DNA of 5,377 bases from Chlamydiia bacterium (GTDB lineage: Bacteria; Chlamydiota; Chlamydiia; Chlamydiales; SM23-39): NCBI GenBank assembly GCA_016194825.1, contig JACQAR010000051.1, forward strand, positions 1-5,377, given 5' to 3'. Positions 1-5,376 of this stretch are shown piece after piece. Made by a program: the position numbers and the translations under genes. The notes under the pieces are model-generated. The model was not told the origin of the DNA. It searched no databases and saw nothing but the letters and a program-made list of their open reading frames with translations. Each line of letters opens with the position of its first letter. Position 1 is the first letter of the stretch.

Positions 1-491
1 CGAAGGATGTGGGTAGGTTTTTTGCCTTGATCGTTTCTCATAAGGTCACACATCTTGTCCGACTGACAGATTCACACGAAGGGGAGGAGAAAAAATGCCA
101 CCCCTACTGGGAGGGGCTGCTCAGAAAATCTTCTGATGAGGAATACTTGGATATTCCTACAGAAGCAGGTGTGTATTCTATCCGCGCATTTGATATGGCC
201 CATTGGAGAGATCACCATGGCATTGATCCCAATGAATTGCTGGCTATGGTGTTGCGGGTAAGAAAAGAGCTATCCTCGGATAAGAATGGGTTGCTTATTG
301 TTCATTGCAGCGGAGGCGTTGGGCGCACAGGGACATTCCTTGCCGCTCTGGCTATTGTAGATGCAATTGACAAAGGAATACCTCTTAGCATTGAAGAAAT
401 CGTTTATCGTCTTTCTTTGCAGCGCGTAAAATGTGTATACACGCCAAAACAATACATCACTCTTCACAGGTTGGCTGAAGCAGCTGTTTGA
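1..491 (+). CDS. Protein tyrosine phosphatase, classical PTP fold (5' end outside window)
   Basis: This enzyme hydrolyses phosphotyrosine through a cysteinyl-phosphate intermediate. The active-site loop HCSGGVGRTGT is encoded from 303, matching HC(X5)R with Cys at 306-308 and Arg at 324-326. Upstream, FFALIVSHKVTHLVRLT followed by KKCHPYW matches the segment of classical PTPs that usually reads FW...VMLT...KC..YWP. The acid loop is WRDHHG (from 204) instead of WPDHG, keeping the Asp. The Q-loop reads YTPKQY (from 438), with Tyr where catalytic Gln normally stands, while the second Gln is kept. The frame is open to the left edge, and the family has about 80 or more residues before this point, including the phosphotyrosine-recognition loop. 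The GTG at 9 is therefore unlikely to be the real start. No signal peptide can be judged. In pathogens such enzymes are often secreted effectors (YopH-like), but nothing here proves secretion. The 3' end overlaps the convergent gene by 35 bp. Confidence 0.88.
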   Translation, partial: KDVGRFFALIVSHKVTHLVRLTDSHEGEEKKCHPYWEGLLRKSSDEEYLDIPTEAGVYSIRAFDMAHWRDHHGIDPNELLAMVLRVRKELSSDKNGLLIVHCSGGVGRTGTFLAALAIVDAIDKGIPLSIEEIVYRLSLQRVKCVYTPKQYITLHRLAEAAV

Positions 492-1665
492 CTTTTTCGC
501 AGTTTGCCCGCATTTCTTCATAGGAGAGTACTGGACGTTGATTATTGATATGTTGCAAAGCAGTCATGTTTAGTTTCAAACGATCTGGGAGAATAAAGAA
601 ATGGAGGGTAGTATGGGGGACTGTTTGGCCAACTGTGGGCCCATTTTGAACATAACAGATCCAGTTGTTTAACCCCGTAGTTTCATTGAACATTTTCTTT
701 AATGCACTGACTGCCTTAAGAGATTCAACAGCCTCATCTCTCGTGAGGTCCCAGCTGCATTGATGTCTCTTAGGAAGAATCAAGAAGTTCCCATAAGGAC
801 TAATCGGCTTGTGGCTCATGAGAACATAGATCCCGTTTTTTTCATAAACAACTTGCTTTTGGATCACTTTCGGATTGCAGAAAGCGCACTTGTCGAGGTC
901 TATTAGGATCTCGTGGACTTTTCCTGTCTCTTCCGACAAGGAGGGCATTTCCCCTTTGATCAGAGCTCCAGACTGAGCTAAAATATCATGGATCCACTCA
1001 AGATTTTGATGGATCGACTCGGCGTGATGCAGAAATTTTTGCGTCCACATCCCTTGGGGTTTTTCTGGAACAACTTCTGGCTCAAGTGTGGAGAGCAGTG
1101 CACGGATCGCCAAGACCGTTTCTGGATTATGAGAGACTGATCGGAAAGGGAATTGGTTGTAAAAAACATATTCATTCAATAAGTTCTTCTCAACGGCATC
1201 CATGACTCCGCTGTTTTCATTAAATCCCGAAGGGATTATTTCAAATCCAACAGAAGAGGTTCCTTTGCCGTTTCTCATCTCTTCTGTCGTAAAAATCATA
1301 AAACCAGTTGCTCCTGTTGTTTCTGCAACGGCTTTTCGCCCTTTCCAAATCGCCTCGTACAGTTCGGCAAGCTCATTTGTGGTGCATTCATCGAGAGTTT
1401 TCCGTCCCTCAACCCCAATCCAAAGGTGATAAGGAGCAAAAGGAGATGCAGCCAAGGAAATGAACGCTCGGGTTCCTCTCCAAAGCACCAGGTCCTCTTG
1501 CTCTTTAAAACAGACTTCGACCCCCTCATTTTCCAATACAGAAGTCAGTTCTTCGATCGTCACTCCTAAGGGGAGTCGTTGTTCCAGTATATCGCGATCA
1601 AAAACCCAGGTCGCGGCATTGGCAATAGTTGCCAACCCTAACAGAAAAAGAGCGAATCGTTTCAT
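457..1665 (-). CDS. Exported HIT-superfamily protein, two HIT-like folds, catalytic His replaced
   Basis: This 402-residue protein has a signal peptide at residues 1-18 (Lys-Arg, hydrophobic core, ANA-A cleavage motif), so it should act outside the cytoplasm, which is unusual for HIT proteins. Residues 257-365 form a recognisable HIT domain: the zinc pair CAFC (C260, C263), LPKRH (H301), and the terminal GQTVPHTTLH (H351, T353, H355). HIT enzymes carry H-x-H-x-H here and the middle His is the nucleophile for nucleotidyl transfer or hydrolysis. In this protein it is Thr353, so standard catalysis is doubtful. Residues 50-146 look like a second, degenerate HIT fold (SPFAPYHLWI, then a helix, then SVGFEIIPSG) with no histidines in the motif, reminiscent of the tandem arrangement of GalT. 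The start was chosen at 1665 because it gives an intact signal peptide and AAAGGA lies 8 bases upstream; an in-frame extension to 1698 would bury the signal peptide. Family is confident; activity is unknown. Confidence 0.85.
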   Translation of the reverse strand: MKRFALFLLGLATIANAATWVFDRDILEQRLPLGVTIEELTSVLENEGVEVCFKEQEDLVLWRGTRAFISLAASPFAPYHLWIGVEGRKTLDECTTNELAELYEAIWKGRKAVAETTGATGFMIFTTEEMRNGKGTSSVGFEIIPSGFNENSGVMDAVEKNLLNEYVFYNQFPFRSVSHNPETVLAIRALLSTLEPEVVPEKPQGMWTQKFLHHAESIHQNLEWIHDILAQSGALIKGEMPSLSEETGKVHEILIDLDKCAFCNPKVIQKQVVYEKNGIYVLMSHKPISPYGNFLILPKRHQCSWDLTRDEAVESLKAVSALKKMFNETTGLNNWICYVQNGPTVGQTVPHTTLHFFILPDRLKLNMTALQHINNQRPVLSYEEMRANCEKVKQLLQPTCEE

Positions 1666-1673
1666 AGAAATTT

Positions 1674-1679
1674 TCCTTT
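1674..1679 (-). promoter_or_regulatory. Ribosome binding site fixing the HIT-like protein start
   Basis: On the - strand AAAGGA is followed by an 8-base spacer and ATG at 1665-1663. This is a good Shine-Dalgarno and decides between this start and the upstream in-frame start at 1698, which lacks such a match and would place 11 residues before the signal peptide. Confidence 0.7.
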
Positions 1680-1688
1680 GATCCAGTA

Positions 1689-1717
1689 AAGATAGCACCA
1701 GTAACCATTGCTTACAA
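1689..1717 (-). promoter_or_regulatory. Candidate sigma-70-type promoter of the HIT-like gene
   Basis: Read on the - strand, TTGTAA (1717-1712) and TATCTT (1694-1689) each match four of six consensus bases and are separated by 17 bases, the optimal spacing. Transcription would start near 1682, about 17 bases before the start codon. The -35 hexamer lies inside a small inverted repeat, CTTAC-AATC-GTAAG (1711-1724), which could serve as an operator, though 5-bp arms are weak evidence. The call rests on consensus match and position only. Confidence 0.35.
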
Positions 1718-1732
1718 TCGTAAGTGTTCCAA

Positions 1733-1902
1733 GAACCTATCCTCCAATTATTAATAATTTATTTATGGCCGATTTTGAGGCGATTTTTGCGCCGAATTTG
1801 ACCGAAGTGAATATCGGGACGTTCATCTTTACGAGGTCGGAGGCGCAAAAAGCGCCCAAAAGCGCGCCGTAAAGAAATTGTGAAGAATTGGAGGATAGGT
1901 TC
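1733..1902. repeat. 170-bp imperfect palindrome (MITE-like or long hairpin)
   Basis: The arms at 1733-1793 and 1842-1902 are reverse complements at 49 of 61 positions. The outer 17 bases (GAACCTATCCTCCAATT) are perfect, and so are the innermost 10 (TTTTTGCGCC against GGCGCAAAAA). The central 48 bases hold further weak symmetry (GACC at 1800, GGTC at 1835). The element fills most of the gap between the divergently transcribed HIT-like and barrel genes. A + strand transcript could form a long stem. Size and perfect termini suit a non-autonomous mobile element, but no clear target duplication flanks it. It could also act as a transcription barrier between the two genes. Confidence 0.75.
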
Positions 1903-1939
1903 AAGTGTCTGGAAAATTTTGTCCGCTTATCGAAATTTT

Positions 1940-1949
1940 GGATAGGTTC
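1940..1949 (+). repeat. Third copy of the palindrome's terminal 10-mer
   Basis: GGATAGGTTC here repeats exactly the outer end of the palindrome's right arm (1893-1902), 47 bases further on, in the same orientation. The preceding bases (ATTTT) also resemble the arm (AATTGGA) loosely. It may be the remnant end of a second element or a duplicated binding site. Ten bases is short, so chance or sequence drift cannot be excluded. Confidence 0.4.
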
Positions 1950-1974
1950 GTGGGGTGCATAATAAGAGAGATTT

Positions 1975-1983
1975 TGGTATACT
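1975..1983 (+). promoter_or_regulatory. Extended -10 promoter for the barrel-propeller unit
   Basis: TGGTATACT matches the extended -10 form TGnTATAAT with one mismatch in the hexamer. No convincing -35 hexamer stands 16-18 bases upstream, which extended -10 promoters can tolerate. The predicted transcription start is near 1990, giving a leader of only about 19 bases before the ATG at 2009, in which no Shine-Dalgarno is visible. Confidence 0.4.
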
Positions 1984-2008
1984 CTCAGATGGCATCCCCA
2001 TACCCTAG

Positions 2009-2947
2009 ATGTATAAATACGTTGTATTCTTTTTTGCTTTTCTGCTGCATGCAAATGAGAATGCGAAATATATAGGGAGCCTGCTGTGCGATCCCCCCAC
2101 GGCTATCCCTTATACTCATTTCGTCATACGGAATTTTCTTTTCTTTGATGATCATAGAGGCATTTACCAGAGCAACTGGGAGAGCTCATCGCGGAGAGAT
2201 TCTTATAATTCCATCCAGTTCGAGCTTCAAACTTTTTCTGGCTTGGGTTCTTTTTTTGACATCAGCCTATCGGCACGGTTCTATTGCACGCAGAAGGGCC
2301 GGTATGCCTACTGTAATACTGGAGATTTAGTCGCTGGTTTGGACTTTCAGCTTCTTGAGGATGAAAAATTCCCTTTTCTTCCAGGAGTCAAGTTTGCTGT
2401 CAGAGAGGTATTCCCCTTGGGAAACTACCAGCTTTTTGATCTCAAAAGAGGCGATATGGAAAAGACTGGTTCCGGTTGTTTTTCTACGCAACTGGCGCTT
2501 TTCTTTTATAAAGGGTATCGCTTTTCTCAGAATTGGTCCTTCAGTACAATTCTTGAAATGCAATACCAAATCAATTCCGCGGTCACAGTGAAAGGATTTC
2601 ATGCGTACGGAGGTGGTTTTGGTACCGATGGCAAACTGCTTGTTGGCAACGCATGGCGAGCGCTAGCTAACTTACAAGCTTTTTATGGTAAACCGTTTAG
2701 TTTGTCTTTGGATGTATTGTATGAGCATTATGATGGCTCGATTTTTTACGGACATCCAGGGTTGAATTTTTTTGGCAGGCCCTGCAATACTCGTCAACCG
2801 TCCTCTGAAAGGGTAAGCTTGGCTCCTAGTATTACCTACCAATTCCCATCGCAGGTAGGCGTAATGGTGGGTAGCTGGCTGTCCATCTGTGGAAGAAATG
2901 CAGAGCAGTTTATTCAATATGTCGCAAATGTGTTTTATATTTTCTAA
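2009..2947 (+). CDS. Predicted outer-membrane beta-barrel protein
   Basis: I do not recognise a named family with certainty. The 312-residue product starts with a short signal peptide (VVFFFAFLLHANEN, residues 5-18). From about residue 66 onward it shows alternating hydrophobic-polar strands rich in Tyr, Phe and Gly, with turn motifs such as LLEDEKFPFLPG (115-126) that resemble short periplasmic turns between barrel strands. The chain ends FIQYVANVFYIF, an amphipathic last strand with C-terminal Phe, the hallmark recognised by the BAM assembly machinery. Overall organisation recalls transporter-like barrels of the phenol-degradation meta-pathway family (Phenol_MetA_deg), but I cannot confirm that. 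It has six Cys residues after the signal peptide (27, 93, 102, 157, 259, 294), worth noting because chlamydial envelope proteins are often disulfide-linked. It is first in a two-gene unit and overlaps the propeller gene. The ATG at 2009 is supported by the signal peptide but has no clear ribosome binding site. Confidence 0.75.
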   Translation: MYKYVVFFFAFLLHANENAKYIGSLLCDPPTAIPYTHFVIRNFLFFDDHRGIYQSNWESSSRRDSYNSIQFELQTFSGLGSFFDISLSARFYCTQKGRYAYCNTGDLVAGLDFQLLEDEKFPFLPGVKFAVREVFPLGNYQLFDLKRGDMEKTGSGCFSTQLALFFYKGYRFSQNWSFSTILEMQYQINSAVTVKGFHAYGGGFGTDGKLLVGNAWRALANLQAFYGKPFSLSLDVLYEHYDGSIFYGHPGLNFFGRPCNTRQPSSERVSLAPSITYQFPSQVGVMVGSWLSICGRNAEQFIQYVANVFYIF

Positions 2948-3971
2948 AAAACCGCTGAACTACGCGCTGTTGTTTTTCTTTTTGACAATGCTTCATGGCA
3001 ATGAACGCTTTCTGAATTACCCTCTGTCCGGCGATGCGATATGTAAGACCTATGAAATTCAGATCCCCGACTATGAAAGTGCACACAATCCATCGATCGT
3101 ATCCTATCGCGATGGATACTTGCTGTCTTTTCGCTGCCTTGCTCGATTCCCAGAGTGGTCTCAAGACAAGTTGATAGATACCGTTTCCTTCATTGGACTT
3201 GCTTTTTTAGACAAACAATTTAAAGTCAAAAAGAAATCTGTCCAATTATTAGAAATTCCAACTTATAGTGATGATTGTTCTCTTTATGCTGAAGATGCTA
3301 GGCTGGTTGTTTTTCAAGATCGGATTTTTGTTGTCTTCAATGATTTGCCAGCACCTTTGCCTGACTATCAGCGCCAACTCTATATAGCAGAAATCATATA
3401 CCAAAATGGCAGATGGGTTCCGAAGAAAAGAGCGATGCCCTTGTTTTTGGAAAATATGCATCGGATAGAAAAAAACTGGGTGCCATTTTTCATCAATCAA
3501 TCCTTGTATTTTATTTATGGGGAAAATCCCCACACAATTTTAGCATGTGACCTATCGACAGGCCGTTGTCGAAAAGTAGACGAGAGAGAGGTCCCATTGG
3601 ATTGGCCCTATGGCATCATCCGAGGAGGTACTCCTGCGCTCAAAGTTGGTGATGAGTTTTTAACCTTCTACCATTCTAGCTTACTACCATCGGCCTTGCA
3701 TGAGAATCGTATATACTTTATGGGCGCCTATACTTTTGAGGATTCTTTTCCTTTTGCGATTCGCTCGTTCACGCCTGTGCCCATAGGCTTAGCAGAATAC
3801 TATAAGGAAATCTCCTCGAAGAAACATCTCTCAAAGAAGGCTGTATTTCCTGGGAGTTTTGTACAAGAGGGCAATACGATCCATTTAGCTTGGGGGAAGG
3901 ATGATAAAAGGGTGATGATTACCTCACTCGATTTAGACAAACTGCGCCAATCGATGCAGAAAATAAGATAG
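2928..3971 (+). CDS. Exported five-bladed beta-propeller protein, GH130-like
   Basis: The 347-residue product has a signal peptide (KKPLNYALLFFFLTMLHG, residues 7-24). The mature part carries, in order, the motifs typical of five-bladed GH130-type propellers: HNPSIV (53-58), AEDARL (121-126), EKNWVPF (181-187), RGGTPAL (232-238), YFMGAYTFED (263-272), AVFPGS (305-310) and AWGKDD (321-326). GH130 enzymes are mannoside phosphorylases or hydrolases, and the Asp of the ED-x-R segment is the acid in characterised members; it is kept here as D123. Related folds include the beta-mannosyltransferase families GT91 and GT108, and GH32/43/62-type propellers, so substrate and reaction are open. It overlaps the barrel gene by 20 bp, which suggests translational coupling. 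In-frame starts exist at 2889 (GTG), 2898, 2919 and 2928; I chose 2928 because it gives the tidiest signal peptide and least overlap, though 2919 is nearly as good. Confidence 0.72.
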   Translation: MCFIFSKKPLNYALLFFFLTMLHGNERFLNYPLSGDAICKTYEIQIPDYESAHNPSIVSYRDGYLLSFRCLARFPEWSQDKLIDTVSFIGLAFLDKQFKVKKKSVQLLEIPTYSDDCSLYAEDARLVVFQDRIFVVFNDLPAPLPDYQRQLYIAEIIYQNGRWVPKKRAMPLFLENMHRIEKNWVPFFINQSLYFIYGENPHTILACDLSTGRCRKVDEREVPLDWPYGIIRGGTPALKVGDEFLTFYHSSLLPSALHENRIYFMGAYTFEDSFPFAIRSFTPVPIGLAEYYKEISSKKHLSKKAVFPGSFVQEGNTIHLAWGKDDKRVMITSLDLDKLRQSMQKIR

Positions 3972-3998
3972 CCCCCCCTCTTGTTGTGAAAATAGCGC

Positions 3999-4188
3999 TG
4001 GCTTATTAACCCGGCATGCAAATAGGTGGCAAATGGCGCTAGCGAGGCAAAGCCAGATCAAAGCAGACAAAGTCTGCGTTACGAGCGAGGAAGTCATAGT
4101 AAAACTATGGCTGACGAGAGAGGATTGATATGGCAAAGCCGCAGCAAGCCAGTTGTCGCTTATTTGCATGCCGGGTTAATATAAGCCA
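3999..4188 (+). repeat. Structured palindromic element with 20-bp perfect inverted ends
   Basis: ATTAACCCGGCATGCAAATA (4005-4024) is perfectly inverted at 4161-4180. Outside it, TGGCTT pairs with AAGCCA across a 2-base bulge, taking the element to 3999-4188. Inside, 4025-4037 pairs with 4148-4160 with nine Watson-Crick pairs, three G-U and one mismatch. The interior holds four small palindromes that all have AAA at the centre: GGC-AAA-GCC (4046-4054), GCAGAC-AAA-GTCTGC (4063-4077), AGTCATAGT-AAA-ACTATGGCT (4092-4112, one G-U) and GGC-AAA-GCC (4132-4140). ACGAGCGAGGA (4081) and ACGAGAGAGGA (4114) form a direct repeat after the two larger stems. Because the wobbles are G-U on the + strand and would be A-C on the other, the folded RNA is probably the + strand. 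It fills the gap between two + strand genes and may be a MITE, an intergenic RNA module or a terminator or attenuator. Its right end also offers a TAATAT (4177-4182) as a possible -10 for the next gene. Confidence 0.85.
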
Positions 4189-4194
4189 AGAAAG

Positions 4195-4986
4195 ATGGGG
4201 CTATTGGAATCTTCCTCTTGGGTTATTGCGGCAGCTGTAGTGGTCATCCCCGCTATTCTCTTCAGCTTAGTGATTCTCTGGATTGTGCGTAAATGGGTGT
4301 CGATAAAAGCGCTTCGTCAGCACCACGATGTGGCTGGTTTTACGCTGAGCATCATTGGGGTTTTATACAGTGTCGTTTTAGGATTCACCGTGATCAATGT
4401 GCAGGAGAGGTATAACAAAGCGGAAGAGACGATCCACACAGAAGCGATCATGATTGCCGATTTGTATCGCGATGCAGGCTATTTCGATCTGCAAAGCCGC
4501 AACCTGATCCGGGCGAATCTGCGGCAGTATGTCAGGTATGTCATTGATCAAGAATGGGCTTTGCCTAGCAATGAGGGGCGCCGTCTGAAGGCGGATAGCT
4601 TTTTGCAAGCTCTGTGGAACAGCTATGGGCAGATTGACTTGCAAAGCGAACTGGTGAGAATCTGGTACGAGCAGGCGATTGCTAAGCTCGATCGGTTGAT
4701 GAATGCCCGGCTCAGTCGGGAATTTAACTCTTCGGAACAGCTGAATTCCATGTTATGGACCGTTCTCATTGCAGGGGGAGTGATCACTGTTTTATTCATG
4801 TTTCTGTTCGGTCTGGAAAGCCTCAGAATGCAGATGTTGATGACGGCTCTATTGACTGGCTATATCGCTTTTATGCTCTATTTAGTGTATTCGTTAGATC
4901 ATATTTTCGCAGGACCGGTCCATTTGACCCCCAAGGCTTTTCAGGAAACCCTTGTCATTCTGGATCGCTTGGATGAGAGAGCCTGA
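4195..4986 (+). CDS. DUF4239 (bestrophin-like) integral membrane protein
   Basis: The 263-residue protein has four membrane helices at about 9-32, 47-68, 186-207 and 213-233, with a helical, charged segment of roughly 115 residues between the two pairs. Family signatures are visible: HHDVAGF then IIGVLYSVVLGF (43-64), AEETIHTEA with IADLYRDAG (76-95), Y...V..QEWALP (112-124), and the end segment DHIFAGPVHLTPKAF (235-249). This family is annotated as bestrophin-like by resemblance to anion channels, but no function has been established for it that I know of. The length is typical and the gene looks intact. The ATG at 4195 begins seven bases after the palindromic element, with only a weak AAGAAAG directly before it, so expression may depend on the element. 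No gene on either side suggests a shared pathway. Confidence 0.82.
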   Translation: MGLLESSSWVIAAAVVVIPAILFSLVILWIVRKWVSIKALRQHHDVAGFTLSIIGVLYSVVLGFTVINVQERYNKAEETIHTEAIMIADLYRDAGYFDLQSRNLIRANLRQYVRYVIDQEWALPSNEGRRLKADSFLQALWNSYGQIDLQSELVRIWYEQAIAKLDRLMNARLSREFNSSEQLNSMLWTVLIAGGVITVLFMFLFGLESLRMQMLMTALLTGYIAFMLYLVYSLDHIFAGPVHLTPKAFQETLVILDRLDERA

Positions 4987-5052
4987 AGTTTCGTTGTGCT
5001 AAATTTCTGTAGTTCGTTAAGCTTTTTGTGTATACCCAAGTGAATTCAAAAG

Positions 5053-5376
5053 TTGGGAGTTTGGCAATGCCGGCGCTTCAGATTTGAAGCAGCAAAGCGC
5101 GATGCACTAGAAGAGAAAAAATCTGCCCTTGTATCAGAAATCATGCGGCAGATGGAAGGCAAGCAGATGCGAGTGGCCGATTACATCGTGAGAAAATATC
5201 GGCGTCTTGCGATCAAGCTGTCTTTAGAAGATGCCCGCATCATCAGTGCCACTAAAATGGAAGAAGTGGTCGATAAAGAGAAAATCAAAGAGTTGCATCG
5301 ACAAGGAGATGTGATTCCGGGCGTTTCGGAATTTGAATACATCAGTGTTGCCCTAGTCAAACCTATGGGTGGGTGA
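5053..5376 (+). CDS. Gp157-like phage protein, N-terminally short (possible pseudogene)
   Basis: The 107-residue frame opens with a helical, charged stretch (residues 9-40, EAAKRDALEEKKSALVSEIM) followed by short strands and the end segment DKEKIKELHRQGDVIPGVSEF. That layout matches the C-terminal half of siphovirus Gp157 proteins: the coiled coil, a strand region, then D-K-x-x-I-K-x-x-L-x-x-G-x-x-(I/V)-PG. Gp157 proteins usually have 150 or more residues with a further N-terminal coiled coil, and in phages they sit near recombination genes. Here an in-frame TGA at 5041 closes the frame, the only upstream start is TTG at 5053 without a Shine-Dalgarno, and the next in-frame ATG is at 5143. The first 15 or so residues (GVWQCRRFRF) look unlike the family. 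I infer a 5'-truncated prophage remnant, or an uncommon short version. The sequence ends one base after the stop, so downstream context is missing. Confidence 0.45.
   Translation: MGVWQCRRFRFEAAKRDALEEKKSALVSEIMRQMEGKQMRVADYIVRKYRRLAIKLSLEDARIISATKMEEVVDKEKIKELHRQGDVIPGVSEFEYISVALVKPMGG
5075..5090. repeat. Small hairpin at the start of the Gp157-like frame
   Basis: GCTTCA-GATT-TGAAGC forms a perfect 6-bp stem with a 4-base loop. An alternative stem pairs GCGCTT (5073-5078) with AAGCGC (5095-5100). It lies within the first codons of the Gp157-like frame, where sequence does not look like that family, and may mark the end of an inserted or recombined segment. Six-base stems occur by chance, so weight is low. 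Confidence 0.3.

Noticed and set aside
1202..1681. Two + strand open frames of about 75 codons inside the HIT-like gene
   Set aside because: They are antisense shadows of a well-supported coding region with signal peptide and HIT motifs.
1711..1724. CTTAC-AATC-GTAAG inverted repeat as a repressor operator
   Set aside because: The arms are only 5 bp and no regulator gene is nearby; kept only as a remark on the candidate promoter.
1737..2054. Open frame of 105 codons on the - strand across the 1733-1902 palindrome
   Set aside because: It lies over both arms of the palindrome, overlaps the start of the barrel gene in antisense, and shows no recognisable domain or credible start signal.
2145..2602. 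Several 60-90 codon frames on both strands inside the barrel gene
   Set aside because: No domain, no ribosome binding site, and fully covered by the barrel reading frame, which has a signal peptide and C-terminal aromatic strand.
3972..3978. Run of seven C right after the propeller stop codon, considered as a phase-variation tract
   Set aside because: It lies just beyond the TAG, so slippage would not change the protein, and no promoter elements flank it.
4046..4140. CRISPR-like array, because GGCAAAGCC and ACGAG-GAGGA recur at intervals
   Set aside because: The repeats are too short, only two copies of each, with no uniform spacers and no cas genes; they are parts of one folded element.
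3933..4169. Open frame of 78 codons on the - strand across the gap after the propeller gene
   Set aside because: It is explained by the palindromic element: it starts in the inverted end, runs through the AAA hairpins and continues into the antisense of the propeller gene. No ribosome binding site or domain is visible.
4987..5040. Terminator after the DUF4239 gene
   Set aside because: The stretch has a short T run (5023-5027) but no stable GC-rich stem before it.
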